Source: Streptomyces lydicus (GTDB lineage: Bacteria; Actinomycetota; Actinomycetes; Streptomycetales; Streptomycetaceae). From it: a stretch of DNA of 64,000 bases. A program made the position numbers and the translations under genes. The stretch spans positions 4,402,001-4,466,000 of the forward strand of contig NZ_RDTE01000003.1 of assembly GCF_004125265.1 (NCBI RefSeq), given 5' to 3'. The notes under the pieces are model-generated. The model searched no databases, had not been told where the DNA came from, and saw only the letters and a program-made list of their open reading frames with translations. Within the stretch, counting starts at the first letter, position 1. Each line of letters opens with the position of its first letter. Below are positions 43,056 through 54,020 of the stretch, in pieces.

Positions 43056-43077
43056 GACACGCCCGCCCGACGGCGGG

Positions 43078-44157
43078 TTACAGCGCCTTGCGGAACTCCT
43101 CCGCGGCCTGCAGGAACAGGTCCATCGCCGGGCCCTCGCCGATCGTCACCCGTACGCCCTCGCCGGGGAACGGCCGCACGACCACACCGGCCCGCTCGCA
43201 GGCCGCCGCGAAGTCGGTCGTGCGGTCCCCCAGCCGCAGCCAGACGAAGTTCGCCTGCGATTCGGGGACCGTCCAGCCCTGCCCCAGCAGACCGTCCACC
43301 ACCCGCGCCCGCTCGGCCACCAGCGCATCGACCCGCTCCAGCAGCGCCGCCTCGCTGCGCAGCGACGCCACCGCCGCCTCCTGCGCCAGCTGGCTCACCC
43401 CGAACGGCACCGCCGTCTTGCGCAGCGCCGCGGCCACCGGCTCATGGGCCACCGCAAAGCCGACCCGCAGGCCCGCCAGGCCGTACGCCTTGGAGAAGGT
43501 GCGCAGCACACACACATTGGGGCGGTCACGGTAGAGCTCGATGCCGTCCGGCACCTGGGGATCGCGCACGAATTCGCAGTAGGCCTCGTCAAGCACCACC
43601 AGCACATCGCTCGGCACCCGGTCCAGGAAGGACTCCAGCTCCGCACGGCGGACGACGGTGCCGGTGGGGTTGTTGGGGTTGCAGACGAAGATCAACCGGG
43701 TCCGGTCGGTGATCGCGGCGTACATGGCGTCCAGGTCGTGCACCTCACCGGAGGTCAGCGGAACCTGTACGGAGGTGGCGCCGGAGACCTGGGTGACGAT
43801 CGGGTAGGCCTCGAACGACCGCCAGGCGTAGATCACTTCATCGCCGGGCCCGGCCGTCGACTGGACCAGCTGCTGGGCCACCCCGACCGATCCGGTGCCG
43901 GTCGCCAGATGCTCCAAGGGCACCGAGAACCGCTCGGACAGCTCCGCCATCAGGCCCGTGCAGGCCATGTCCGGGTAGCGGTTGAAGGCGCCGGCGGCGG
44001 TCACCGCGCTCTCCAGGACACCCGGCAGCGGCGGATAGGGATTCTCGTTGGAGGACAGCTTGTACGTGACGGGGCCGCCGGCCGCCGCCGGCCGGCCCGG
44101 CTTGTAGGTGGGGATGCCGTCCAGCGCAGCACGCAGCTTCGGGGTCTTCTCGCTCAC
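43078..44157 (-). CDS. hisC: Histidinol-phosphate / aromatic aminotransferase (HisC family)
   Basis: A 359-residue fold-type I PLP aminotransferase of the HisC family. Segments SSNENPYPP, CNPNNPTGT, DEAYCEF and the Schiff-base Lys223 in TFSKAYGLAGLRVGF are all present. Standing alone outside a his operon, it may act in phenylalanine/tyrosine formation (annotated as a phenylalanine aminotransferase in many actinobacteria) rather than histidine synthesis. GTG 44157 follows GAGGAGG; longer in-frame extensions are Gly/Pro-rich and have no ribosome site. Confidence 0.9.
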   Translation of the reverse strand: MSEKTPKLRAALDGIPTYKPGRPAAAGGPVTYKLSSNENPYPPLPGVLESAVTAAGAFNRYPDMACTGLMAELSERFSVPLEHLATGTGSVGVAQQLVQSTAGPGDEVIYAWRSFEAYPIVTQVSGATSVQVPLTSGEVHDLDAMYAAITDRTRLIFVCNPNNPTGTVVRRAELESFLDRVPSDVLVVLDEAYCEFVRDPQVPDGIELYRDRPNVCVLRTFSKAYGLAGLRVGFAVAHEPVAAALRKTAVPFGVSQLAQEAAVASLRSEAALLERVDALVAERARVVDGLLGQGWTVPESQANFVWLRLGDRTTDFAAACERAGVVVRPFPGEGVRVTIGEGPAMDLFLQAAEEFRKAL

Positions 44158-44562
44158 CGCAGGTCCTCCTCGACCGTCGCGCCTCTTCTCCAATACTGCA
44201 CACCTTATGAGGATTGACCCGTTCGGCGGCAGCCCCGGACCGCCGCCGAGCCCGGCCACACCCCTCGGCCCGGCACCGGGGAAGCCCCGCGCGGAGCTTC
44301 CAGGGGGCGCCGTCCGGTTCGGCGTGCGCCGGTGGCTCACTCCGTGGCGCGCGTCCCCCGTCAAGGTGACTTGAAGCCGCTTCGGGGCCTGAACCGATCG
44401 ATAGGCAAACGCGTCACCTCTCCCCCGAAATGATCACTCATTGTGCCAACTTCCTTTGCTTCCATGAGAATTGGGGGCTCCCGGCCGTGCAGAAACGTGC
44501 CTCTCCCCAGCCCTCGCCCAAGCCCCGCGAATGGCCCTAATGAGCCCTACTATCGGCTCGCC
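44158..44562. other. Divergent regulatory gap between hisC and the LacI gene
   Basis: About 405 bp without a gene. It contains GGCAAACGCGTCACC near 44404, with the central-CG character of LacI-type operators, and a -10-like TACTAT (44548-44553) 9 nt before the LacI ATG. Nothing else is recognisable. Confidence 0.4.
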
Positions 44563-45663
44563 ATGACAGCAGCAGGGAAGCATCAGGTGAGCCGGTCGAC
44601 CGGTCGCCGGCTGGGGCGGGCGGGCATCCGGGACGTGGCCGCCGCAGCCGGGGTGTCGATCACGACTGTCTCCGACGCGCTCAACGGCAAGGGCCGGCTT
44701 CCGGACGCCACCCGTAGCCATGTCCGCGAGGTGGCCGACCGGCTGGGCTACCGCCCGTCCGCAGCCGCCCGCACCCTCCGTACGGGCAAGTCGGGGCTCC
44801 TCGGCCTGACCGTGACCACGTACGGGGATGAACCTTTCACCTTCACCGAATTCGCGTACTTCGCCGAGATGGCCAGAGCGGCCACCTCCGCGGCCCTGGC
44901 CCGGGGCTATGCGCTGGTCATCCTCCCCGCGACCTCCCGCCACGACGTGTGGTCCAACGTCGCCCTGGACGGCACCGTCGTCATCGACCCCGCCGACGGC
45001 GACCCCGTCGTCACCGAGCTCGTCCGGCACGGCATCCCCGTCGTCTCCGACGGCCGCCCCGGCGGCACACTGCCCGTCACCGGCTGGGTCGACAACGATC
45101 ACGAGGCGGCCGTCCTCGGTCTGCTCGACCATCTCGCCGACGCCGGCGCCCGTCGCATCGGCCTGCTCACGGGCAACACCACCGACACCTACACCCGCCT
45201 GTCGACCACCGCCTATCTGCACTGGTGCGAGCGGGTCGGCCAGGACCCGGTGTACGAGTCCTACCCGGCCCACGACCCATGCGCCGGAGCCGTCGCCGCC
45301 GACCGGCTGCTGGCCCGCCCGGACCGCCCGGACGCCGTCTACGGACTCTTCGACCCCAACGGCACGGACCTGCTCGCCGCCGCCCGGCGCTACGGCCTGA
45401 GGGTGCCGGAGGACCTGCTGCTGGTCTGCTGCAGCGAGTCCACCCTCTATGCCGCCACCGAGCCGCCCGTCACCACGCTGTCCCTCAAACCGCGCCGCAT
45501 CGGCACCGCCGTCGTACAGATCCTCATCGACGCCATCGAAGGGCTCGACAACGGCCGGCCCGTCGAACAGGTGATACCGACCGACCTGATCGTCCGGGCC
45601 TCGTCCCAGCGACGTCCCCCGAGAACGACCATCAGCCCACCGCGCGGACCCACCGGCGACTGA
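44563..45663 (+). CDS. LacI-family transcriptional regulator
   Basis: A 366-residue LacI/GalR repressor: N-terminal HTH with hinge (about 18-75: IRDVAAAAGVSITTVSDALNG), then a periplasmic-binding-protein-like sugar domain. ATG 44563 places about 20 residues before the HTH, and -10 TACTAT lies close upstream. The effector is probably a sugar, but no sugar gene is adjacent; hisC is divergent. The last 20 residues are Pro/Arg-rich. Confidence 0.88.
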   Translation: MTAAGKHQVSRSTGRRLGRAGIRDVAAAAGVSITTVSDALNGKGRLPDATRSHVREVADRLGYRPSAAARTLRTGKSGLLGLTVTTYGDEPFTFTEFAYFAEMARAATSAALARGYALVILPATSRHDVWSNVALDGTVVIDPADGDPVVTELVRHGIPVVSDGRPGGTLPVTGWVDNDHEAAVLGLLDHLADAGARRIGLLTGNTTDTYTRLSTTAYLHWCERVGQDPVYESYPAHDPCAGAVAADRLLARPDRPDAVYGLFDPNGTDLLAAARRYGLRVPEDLLLVCCSESTLYAATEPPVTTLSLKPRRIGTAVVQILIDAIEGLDNGRPVEQVIPTDLIVRASSQRRPPRTTISPPRGPTGD

Positions 45664-45803
45664 GCGTGCTCCCACATACGAGCGACGGTGTGATCACTTC
45701 TACGAGGAAAAAACAGGGCGATCCCGGGATAAATGCGCTGCGAATGCCGGGCTTCGGCGGATTGACCACCCCAGGGTGCGTCACAACCCGCGATCGGCAT
45801 TCC

Positions 45804-45809
45804 TATGAT
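45804..45809 (+). promoter_or_regulatory. Promoter -10 (TATGAT) of the phosphoesterase gene
   Basis: TATGAT, 17 nt after TCACAA (45781-45786), gives an untranslated leader of about 70 nt before ATG 45887. Confidence 0.4.
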
Positions 45810-45886
45810 GGGCGCACGACATCGCGGACCGCCGTCGACCAGGCAAAGGTCCGAGAGGTGCAGGCGGCGCGACGGTGGAGGGGTCG

Positions 45887-47032
45887 ATGACTCAGGGGGC
45901 CAGTCAGGGACCCATGGTGTGGACCATGGCGGGAGAAACTCCGGCGTCCGTTCCGCCACCAGGAGTTCCCTCCGGCACGTCCGCCGGATCCCCCGTGCCG
46001 CCGCCTGTCGGCCCGCCGCTCCACCTGCCCGCCGGCACCCCGACCGCGCCTCCCGTGGCGCCGCCTGCCACCCCGCCCGCGGAGCTGCCCGAGGAGTACA
46101 CCCCGACCGCGCGCGACCTCCCGGTCATCGCGCCCGAGCGCACGGACACCCTCATCGACCGTCCCGCCGTCGTCCCGGTGCCCGAACCGGCCCAGGACCC
46201 CGACGCGCCCGAGGGCATGGGCCCGCTGTACGTCGTCGGCGATGTGCACGGCTACTACGACGAGCTGCGCGAGGCGCTGGCCGCCGAGGGCCTGATCGAC
46301 GCCGACGGCAACTGGGCGGCCGGCAATGCCCGGCTCTGGTTCCTCGGCGACTTCACCGACCGCGGCCCGGACGGCATCGGCGTCATCGACCTCGTCATGC
46401 AGCTCTCCGCCGAGGCCGCGGCGGCCGGCGGCTACTGCAAGGCCCTGATGGGCAACCACGAACTCCTGCTGCTGGGTGCCAAGCGGTTCGGCGACACCCC
46501 CGTGCAGTCGGGCGCCGGCACCGCCTCCTTCCAGGCCGCCTGGCTCCTCAACGGCGGCCAGAAGACCGATATGGACCGCCTGGAGGACCACCACCTGCAG
46601 TGGATGTCCCGCCTGGACGCCGTGATGGAGGAGGACGGGCATCTGCTCGTGCACTCCGACACCACCGCCTACCTCGAATACGGCGACTCCATCGAGGCCG
46701 TCAACGACACCGTCCACGATGTGCTCACCCGCAGCGACGCGGACGAAGTCTGGGACCTGTTCCGCAAGTTCACCAAGCGCTTCGCCTTCCGCGACGAGGA
46801 CGGCTCGGACGCCGTACGCGAACTCCTCGATGCCTATGGCGGCGACCGCGTCGTACACGGCCACAGCCCGATCCCCTATCTGCTGGGCGAGGTCGGCGCC
46901 GAGGAGGGCGAGAGCGAGAGCGTGGCGGTCGACGGTCCGCATGTCTACGCGGACGGTCTGGCCATCGCCATGGACGGCGGTATCACCATGGCCGGAAAGC
47001 TCTTGGTCGTTCAACTTCCGCTGGCGGGCTGA
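45887..47032 (+). CDS. PPP-type metallophosphoesterase with proline-rich head
   Basis: A 381-residue protein with a disordered Pro/Ala/Thr head (about 1-100) and a calcineurin-like phosphatase domain. Metal-site motifs occur in order: GDVHGYYDEL (GDxHG), LGDFTDRGPDG (GDxxDRG), MGNHELL (GNHE), and VVHGHSPI near the end. It resembles bacterial serine/threonine protein phosphatases of the PPP family, so a phosphoprotein or diadenosine-polyphosphate substrate is possible. ATG 45887 was chosen after GGAGGGG; a GTG four codons upstream is an alternative. Confidence 0.87.
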   Translation: MTQGASQGPMVWTMAGETPASVPPPGVPSGTSAGSPVPPPVGPPLHLPAGTPTAPPVAPPATPPAELPEEYTPTARDLPVIAPERTDTLIDRPAVVPVPEPAQDPDAPEGMGPLYVVGDVHGYYDELREALAAEGLIDADGNWAAGNARLWFLGDFTDRGPDGIGVIDLVMQLSAEAAAAGGYCKALMGNHELLLLGAKRFGDTPVQSGAGTASFQAAWLLNGGQKTDMDRLEDHHLQWMSRLDAVMEEDGHLLVHSDTTAYLEYGDSIEAVNDTVHDVLTRSDADEVWDLFRKFTKRFAFRDEDGSDAVRELLDAYGGDRVVHGHSPIPYLLGEVGAEEGESESVAVDGPHVYADGLAIAMDGGITMAGKLLVVQLPLAG

Positions 47033-47262
47033 ACGTTATCGGGGCAGGTGTACGGAAGGGCGGGCGGCGGGCGGACGGCACACCCCAGAGGGGCCGCACG
47101 GACGGAAACCGGTCGTGGCATTACTCAAATTACGTAAACTCTCTGTCACCCCGCGCCGCAGTCGCTCTACCATCGGACCATCCGTAGCAGGCTCTCCTCC
47201 GTTTCCGCCCACTGCCCGGCCAACGCCGGCCGTACGGCCCTACGGAGCATCGGGGGATCCAC

Positions 47263-48147
47263 ATGAACAGCGCTCCGCACCTGCTGAACGAGGACCGCGC
47301 GGAATTCGCGCGGATCCTTGATGAGGCGCTGCGTACCGCCGAATACCGCCCGGACGACTTCACCGCCGTCGCGGGAAATCACCTCAACAACGAGCAGTTG
47401 CGCACCATGGCGCTCAGCGCGACCACCGCCATCGCCGCGTGCGCCACGGCCGAATACCAACGCTATGTACAGCTCCGCGCCGAGTGGCGCGCACCGACAC
47501 CCGCGCCGTCCCACGTCACAGCGGACGACGGGGAGCAGACTCCGGAGGCCGACGGGAGCCCAGGACCGGCCACCGCCATGGCTCCGGACGAGGCCGAAAC
47601 CACCGGCGCCGGACTCACCGCCATGGTCGCCGTCCTCGCACCCGTCCTCGCCGGCATCGCCGCGGTGCTCTTCCTCCTCATCGGCTATGTGCTGCGCGCC
47701 ATCAGCCCCGACAAGTCCTTGGCGCAGCCACTGATCAACGTCGGCTGGATCTTCGCGGCACTGACTGCCGCGGGGACCCTCGTCGCGATGGCCGGACTGC
47801 TCATCACCGCACTGCGCAACGGCTCGTCCCCGCAGGTCACCAGAGCCGATGAACTGGGCGAGGCGCTGGACGACGCCCGTGAGGTGTGGCGCCGCGCCCT
47901 CCTGGAGCGCGGTGTGCTGCCCTTTCTCCGTGAGGCCCTTGCCGACCCCACGGCCACTCCGGACGACGACCCGGCCCGCTATGTCCCCCGCCGCACTCCA
48001 CCGCCCGAAAGCCGGATCCCCACCCTCGGCTACACCCGCCCCGAGTTCACCAGCCCCGACAGCGGTTCCTCGGGGTCCCGCCCGCGCTACTCCAGCCCGG
48101 ACTTCACCAGCCCGGATCATGGAGGGTCCGACCACCAGGCGGATTAG
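47263..48147 (+). CDS. Two-helix membrane protein of unknown function
   Basis: A 294-residue protein I cannot assign. The N-terminal about 70 residues are helical and soluble (NSAPHLLNEDRAEFARILDE), then an acidic linker, two transmembrane helices (about 125-147 and 163-186), and a disordered C-terminal tail with FTSPD/YSSPD repeats and a final GGSDH. No catalytic motif is evident. The upstream 230 bp include an AT-rich patch (ATTACGTAAACT, near 47128) that may hold its promoter. Confidence 0.7.
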   Translation: MNSAPHLLNEDRAEFARILDEALRTAEYRPDDFTAVAGNHLNNEQLRTMALSATTAIAACATAEYQRYVQLRAEWRAPTPAPSHVTADDGEQTPEADGSPGPATAMAPDEAETTGAGLTAMVAVLAPVLAGIAAVLFLLIGYVLRAISPDKSLAQPLINVGWIFAALTAAGTLVAMAGLLITALRNGSSPQVTRADELGEALDDAREVWRRALLERGVLPFLREALADPTATPDDDPARYVPRRTPPPESRIPTLGYTRPEFTSPDSGSSGSRPRYSSPDFTSPDHGGSDHQAD

Positions 48148-48351
48148 CGTGTGGGCCGTGCCGTGAGCCGAGCGAGACCGGCGGGGGCTCGGCGGGACCG
48201 GCGCGGCTTGACGGGGGCAACGGCCTTGGCTGGGGGCAGCGGCCGCGGCCGGGGGCGTCGGCGGAGTGCAGCCGCTGCCAGGCAGGGTGTTGGCTGCGCG
48301 GCTCGATCGTCCCGCTGCGCGGCCTCCGTCCCGCCCCCTGAGCGAGGCTCC

Positions 48352-49023
48352 TTACCCGTCCTGGCCCCGGCGGTCCGTGGCCGAGGCGAAGCCGAGCCAG
48401 GTGTGCCGGTTGCCCGCCCAGCACCAGCCGACCTTGGGCGCGTTGCGGCGCTCGCGGCCGTCCCGCCCGGTGCCGTTGCTGATCCAGATCGCCGGGGTGC
48501 GGGCGTCCAGGGCGCCGTTGTCCTTGCGCAGTCGGGAGCCGATGGTCATGAAGCAGTGGTTGCGTTCCAGGGCGGCGGGCTGCTGCATCACCCAGTGGAT
48601 TCCCTCGGTGAGCAGCAACGGGGTGCGGGCCTCGGCGGTGAGAGCGGGGAGGGCCTCGTCCGGGCTGCAGTTGGCCATCCGGTCGCCGCGGTCAAGGCCG
48701 GTGAGGAAGTAGAGCGGGGCATCGGGCAGTTCGATGGTGTCGAGCGGGGAGAAGAGGTCGACATCGGTCATGTCGGTGACGACGAAGCCGGGCCTGCCGT
48801 CGCGGTGGAGCAGCGGTGCGAGGGCGGAGGCCGGTGCCCGGTCCGGATGTACAGCGAGCAGGGCACTGTGGCCGGCGGGAACGTCGGCTGCCGCGGCGAA
48901 GGTACGAAGCTCAGCGGCGGGCAGTCCGGCGATCTTGTGCACCCCGAGCTCGATCAGTCGCTCGGCCTGCGCGGTGACGGCCGGAAGCAAAGGGAGAACG
49001 GTGGCGCTGGTGTTGTCGGACAC
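48352..49023 (-). CDS. Conserved hypothetical protein (DUF5701-like)
   Basis: A 223-residue soluble protein. Features: LIELGVHKIAGLPAAELR at the N-terminus, GFVVTDMTDVDLFSPLDTIEL in the middle, PLLLTEGIHWVMQQP and a C-terminal WCWAGNRHTWLGFAS. I associate this pattern from memory with the DUF5701 family; no function is known. GTG 49023 follows GGGAG and precedes the conserved region. It lies 150 bp after thiC on the same strand and may be read from the same transcript. Confidence 0.65.
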   Translation of the reverse strand: MSDNTSATVLPLLPAVTAQAERLIELGVHKIAGLPAAELRTFAAAADVPAGHSALLAVHPDRAPASALAPLLHRDGRPGFVVTDMTDVDLFSPLDTIELPDAPLYFLTGLDRGDRMANCSPDEALPALTAEARTPLLLTEGIHWVMQQPAALERNHCFMTIGSRLRKDNGALDARTPAIWISNGTGRDGRERRNAPKVGWCWAGNRHTWLGFASATDRRGQDG

Positions 49024-49173
49024 GAGACTCCCAAGGACGGCGGCGTGACAGGACCCTGAGCCAACGAAACGGCCCGCCGGAACATTCCCGCCACTGCCCG
49101 GTCCTCCGCCGCGCGCACGGCGGCGGCGAAGGCCCGTCCGGACCTCCGCCGCCCTCATGCGCGCTCGGCAGGA

Positions 49174-50967
<1,794 letters not shown>

Positions 50968-50976
50968 GAGACCCAA

Positions 50977-51108
50977 CTCCCTACGCCGGCATTACCCGGT
51001 AACAGGTTCAGCGGTCGACGCAGCGGCTTCCGTCCAATGAGCGTTTCACGTGAAACGCCGCTGGGACGAAGGTCAGCGCCCTCTCAGCCCGGTGCTCCGA
51101 GCTCCCGC
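50977..51108 (-). promoter_or_regulatory. TPP (thiamin pyrophosphate) riboswitch of thiC
   Basis: Read on the minus strand: GGGAGCTC at the 5' side, CTGAGAGGGC (J3-2 core), a long P3 extension, then CTGAACCTGTTACCGGGTAA and TGCCGGCGTAGGGAG (P4/P5 and closing P1), matching the THI-box consensus in order. The ribosome site GGGAG is inside the 3' strand, so TPP binding should hide it and repress translation. The P3 extension contains a parS palindrome. A -10 TACCGT at 51132-51127 places the start of transcription near 51120. Confidence 0.93.
51043..51056. other. parS site inside the thiC riboswitch
   Basis: GTTTCACGTGAAAC, perfect parS; the palindrome extends to 18 bp (GCGTTTCACGTGAAACGC, 51041-51058). 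It sits in the variable P3 arm of the TPP aptamer, where in RNA it folds as a 7-bp stem with an ACGU tetraloop. Confidence 0.92.
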
Positions 51109-51187
51109 GATTGCAAAGGTGGCACCACGGTAGCGGCCGATGCCGCGGAGTGAACAGGGGGCCCGGAGTTCTTGCAATGATCGGGCT

Positions 51188-52615
51188 GTGAGCCCTCACG
51201 AGTCCCACCACCCTTCCGCCGTGCACTCACACGCGCACGGCCATGGCCCTGCAGCGCCCGTCTCCCGGCATCTGCGCAAGGTCATCGCGGCAGTACTGAT
51301 CCCCTTCGCCGCCGCGGTGGCGGTCGGTCTGGTCGTCCTCTGGCCGGGCGGCGCGCCTCCCCACAAACCGTCCGGCGTCGGCTTCGACCAGCCCACGGAG
51401 CAGGCCAGAGTCGTCAAGGTGGCGGAGGTGAACTGCGCGGACGTCCATGCCGAGCAGCAGCCCCAGCCCCCCTCTCCGACAGGACAGGCACCCGCCGGGG
51501 GAGGGACCAAGGGCAAGCCCTGTCAGCAGGCGACGATCAAAGTCACCACGGGAGAGAACGCGGGACGCACCTTCCAGACGGTGGTGACGCCGGACGCCCT
51601 GCGGCACTACACCACCGGCCAGGAGGTGGTGGTGGCGTACTCCCCCAAGGCGCCGAAGGATCTGCAGTATGCGGTCAGCGATGTCGACCGGACGCTCCCG
51701 ATGTGGGTACTGGCCGCCCTCTTCGCGTTCGCGGTGGTCATCGTCGGCCGACTGCGGGGAGTACTGGCGCTGGTGGCACTGGCGGCCAGCTTTGTGGTCC
51801 TGACTCTGTTCATCCTCCCGGCGATCCTGCAGGGTTCCAACCCGCTGGTGGTGGCAGTGGTCGGGGGAAGCGCGATCATGCTGATCGCGCTGTACCTCTG
51901 CCATGGCCTGACGGCCCGTACGTCGGTGGCCGTACTCGGCACCCTCGCCTCGCTACTGCTGATCGGCCTGCTCGGGTCGGTGTTCATCAACTGGGCGCTG
52001 TTGACCGGCAATACGGACGACACGACGGGGCTGGTGCACGGCCTGTACCCCGACATCGAGATCCGCGGCCTCCTCCTCGCCGGGATCATCATCGGGTCGC
52101 TGGGCGTGCTCGACGATGTGACGGTGACGCAGACCGCCGCGGTCTGGGAACTCAAGGAGGCCGACCCGTCGGCCGGCTGGCGCAAGCTCTACGGCGCCGC
52201 CATGCGGATCGGCCGGGACCACATCGCGTCCGTCGTCAACACACTGGTTCTGGCCTACGCGGGCGCCGCCCTGCCCTTGCTTTTGCTGTTCTCGATCGCA
52301 CAGAGCAGCGTCGGTACGGTCGCCACGAGCGAGGTGGTCGCGGAGGAAGTCGTCCGCACCCTGGTGGGCAGCATCGGGCTGGTTGCCGCAGTGCCGCTGA
52401 CGACGTTGCTGGCGACTCTGGTCGTCTCGGCGGACCGGAAGGGGACGGGTGGACCGGGGAGCGACAGCAGGGCAGCTACCGGAGCAGGGCCCGGGGCGTG
52501 CCCGGGCCCCATGGCCGGGGTCGGGGCGGGCACCGACATGCCGACCGCCGCCGCGGAGAGCCGTCCGGACCGCCGCGGAGGCCGTGGGGGACGCGGCAGG
52601 CGCCGTAAGCGGTGA
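51188..52615 (+). CDS. YibE/F-like multi-helix membrane protein
   Basis: A 475-residue protein. A His-rich N-terminus (HESHHPS..HSHAHGHG) and one helix (about 35-55) lead to an extracytoplasmic domain, then about seven helices. The segment IIIGSLGVLDDVTVTQTAAVWEL is the hallmark of the YibE/F family, whose role is unknown. The tail is Gly/Arg-rich. GTG 51188 was preferred: AATGAT lies 6 nt upstream, consistent with a leaderless start. Divergent from thiC. The His-rich head suggests metal binding, but that is inference. Confidence 0.85.
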   Translation: MSPHESHHPSAVHSHAHGHGPAAPVSRHLRKVIAAVLIPFAAAVAVGLVVLWPGGAPPHKPSGVGFDQPTEQARVVKVAEVNCADVHAEQQPQPPSPTGQAPAGGGTKGKPCQQATIKVTTGENAGRTFQTVVTPDALRHYTTGQEVVVAYSPKAPKDLQYAVSDVDRTLPMWVLAALFAFAVVIVGRLRGVLALVALAASFVVLTLFILPAILQGSNPLVVAVVGGSAIMLIALYLCHGLTARTSVAVLGTLASLLLIGLLGSVFINWALLTGNTDDTTGLVHGLYPDIEIRGLLLAGIIIGSLGVLDDVTVTQTAAVWELKEADPSAGWRKLYGAAMRIGRDHIASVVNTLVLAYAGAALPLLLLFSIAQSSVGTVATSEVVAEEVVRTLVGSIGLVAAVPLTTLLATLVVSADRKGTGGPGSDSRAATGAGPGACPGPMAGVGAGTDMPTAAAESRPDRRGGRGGRGRRRKR

Positions 52616-52858
52616 CGGGGGCAGGGGCAGGCGGCACCGCTCACGGAACACCGGCTGGTCGACCACAAGAGCAGCGGGGGACGGGGACGAGTGAGGGTGA
52701 TGGGCCGACGGCATGGGCGGGGAGGGACGTACGGGCAGGAGAGGCGGCCGGGCCGGAAGAGGCGCACGGGTACGCGGGATGACCGGCGTACCCGTAGTGG
52801 CGTCGGCCGGGCGGTGTGGCGTCGGCCGGACGGTCCGGCGGGGGCAGGGTTGGCCGGG

Positions 52859-53281
52859 TTAGCCGGCCGGCGCCTCCGTGAGGATCCGGTCGAGTACGGC
52901 CTCCAGGGTGTCGCAGACCTCTTCCTTGCCCAGCGGTACGAGCCGGTCCGTACGGTCGAGGAAGGCGACCAGCGGCGCCGCGCTGACCCGGAACAGCGCG
53001 TGCTCGGCGCCGACTTGAAGGCTGATGAAGACATCGCTGAGGTGCGCGGGGGAGGCCGGCTCGATACGCACATCGCCCTCACCGGAGGGCCGGCTCAGCC
53101 CGTCCAGCAGCAACTCTCGACCGAACACCCAGGTCACGGGGGCATCGCCGGGAAGATCGAAGGTGAGGCGGACGGCGTACGGATCGGCGCTGGCGAAGTC
53201 CAGCTCCACCGGAATCCGGAACGCGAGCTCTTCCGAAACGACGAAGCTCATGATCACTTCTGCCTGAACTGTGTCGGTCAT
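52859..53281 (-). CDS. ssgA: SsgA, sporulation-specific cell-division activator
   Basis: A 140-residue SsgA-like protein. MTDTVQAEVIMSFVVSEELAF is nearly the N-terminus of authentic SsgA (VQAEV.MSF.VSEEL.FRIP), and DLPGDAPVTWVFGRELLLDG and APLVAFLDRTD are typical. SsgA acts upstream of SsgB to position FtsZ at sporulation septa. ATG 53281 begins that conserved N-terminus. The region upstream is where ssgR, its activator gene, is normally found; here it is a wreck. Confidence 0.93.
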   Translation of the reverse strand: MTDTVQAEVIMSFVVSEELAFRIPVELDFASADPYAVRLTFDLPGDAPVTWVFGRELLLDGLSRPSGEGDVRIEPASPAHLSDVFISLQVGAEHALFRVSAAPLVAFLDRTDRLVPLGKEEVCDTLEAVLDRILTEAPAG

Positions 53282-53384
53282 CAACCACTGCCCCGCACTT
53301 GATCGGAGATGGCCGGGAAACATCCCCGTGGCCCTATTGGCGCCATCGTCTGCCACGCACAAGCAGATCACAAGGAGTGAGTTT

Positions 53385-53852
53385 TCAGATACTGACAGAG
53401 AAGGCGTGTGTCGTTAGTGTCGCCTCCGCCATTTTTCGTAGTCGGTCTGTAACGGACCGCAATCGATGCAGTTCGTCCGCGGGCAGGGAATCCACCGGCA
53501 CCGAGCCGACCGCCTCGACCTGGGCAGAGAGGGCCACACACCCCGTGCCCAAGGCATATTCCCGATAGGCGAAAGCCGGATGATTGCCACGCACCGTATC
53601 CGCGGGGTGCGGCAATTCATCCGCAGATCGCACGGAAAAGGGCGATATCGCCTGGACGGCGCGGCACGCGGGACGCTCTTCGCTCGATGCCTCGTCAAAC
53701 CGTGCGAGCAGATATTGCCCGATCGCATGTCCGGGTGTGGTGGCACGGAAACCCACCCACGACTCCACCGGCGGCCGCTGCTCCGGTGGGCGACCACCAC
53801 CGCCCCGACATCACCCTCCCGATGGGACGGCGAAGTAGACGGCGGCGCAGCC
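53385..53852 (-). pseudogene. ssgR: Decayed ssgR (IclR-family activator of ssgA)
   Basis: One frame reads AAVYFAVPSGG, an in-frame TGA (53813-53811), then CRGGGGRPPEQRPPVESWVG continuing to ATTPGHAIGQYLLA, EYALGTGCVAL and LRSVTDRLRKMAEATL. That is the order of an IclR effector domain. The N-terminal HTH (about 100 residues) is missing: only 170 bp remain before the next gene and no HTH occurs in any frame. Identity as ssgR rests on position and orientation immediately upstream of ssgA. The 127-codon tail could still be translated from GTG/ATG 53768, but would lack DNA binding. Confidence 0.6.
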
Positions 53853-54020
53853 CCGGACCCACCACGACCCGCCTATGCAGACCCGACGAGCTTCTTGCGG
53901 GCACCCGGCTCCGGGTCGGACGCCCACAAGGGAGCACGAGGATTCGCTGTTCACGATCGCAACATCGCATGCCCGAGTCCGCGCACAGCGGGGCACAAGG
54001 CCGACGGGCGGCCTTGCTGC

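Noticed and set aside
49100..49130. Hairpin CCGCCG/CGGCGG downstream of thiC as a terminator
   Set aside because: Stem of only 6 bp in very GC-rich sequence without further support; could occur by chance.
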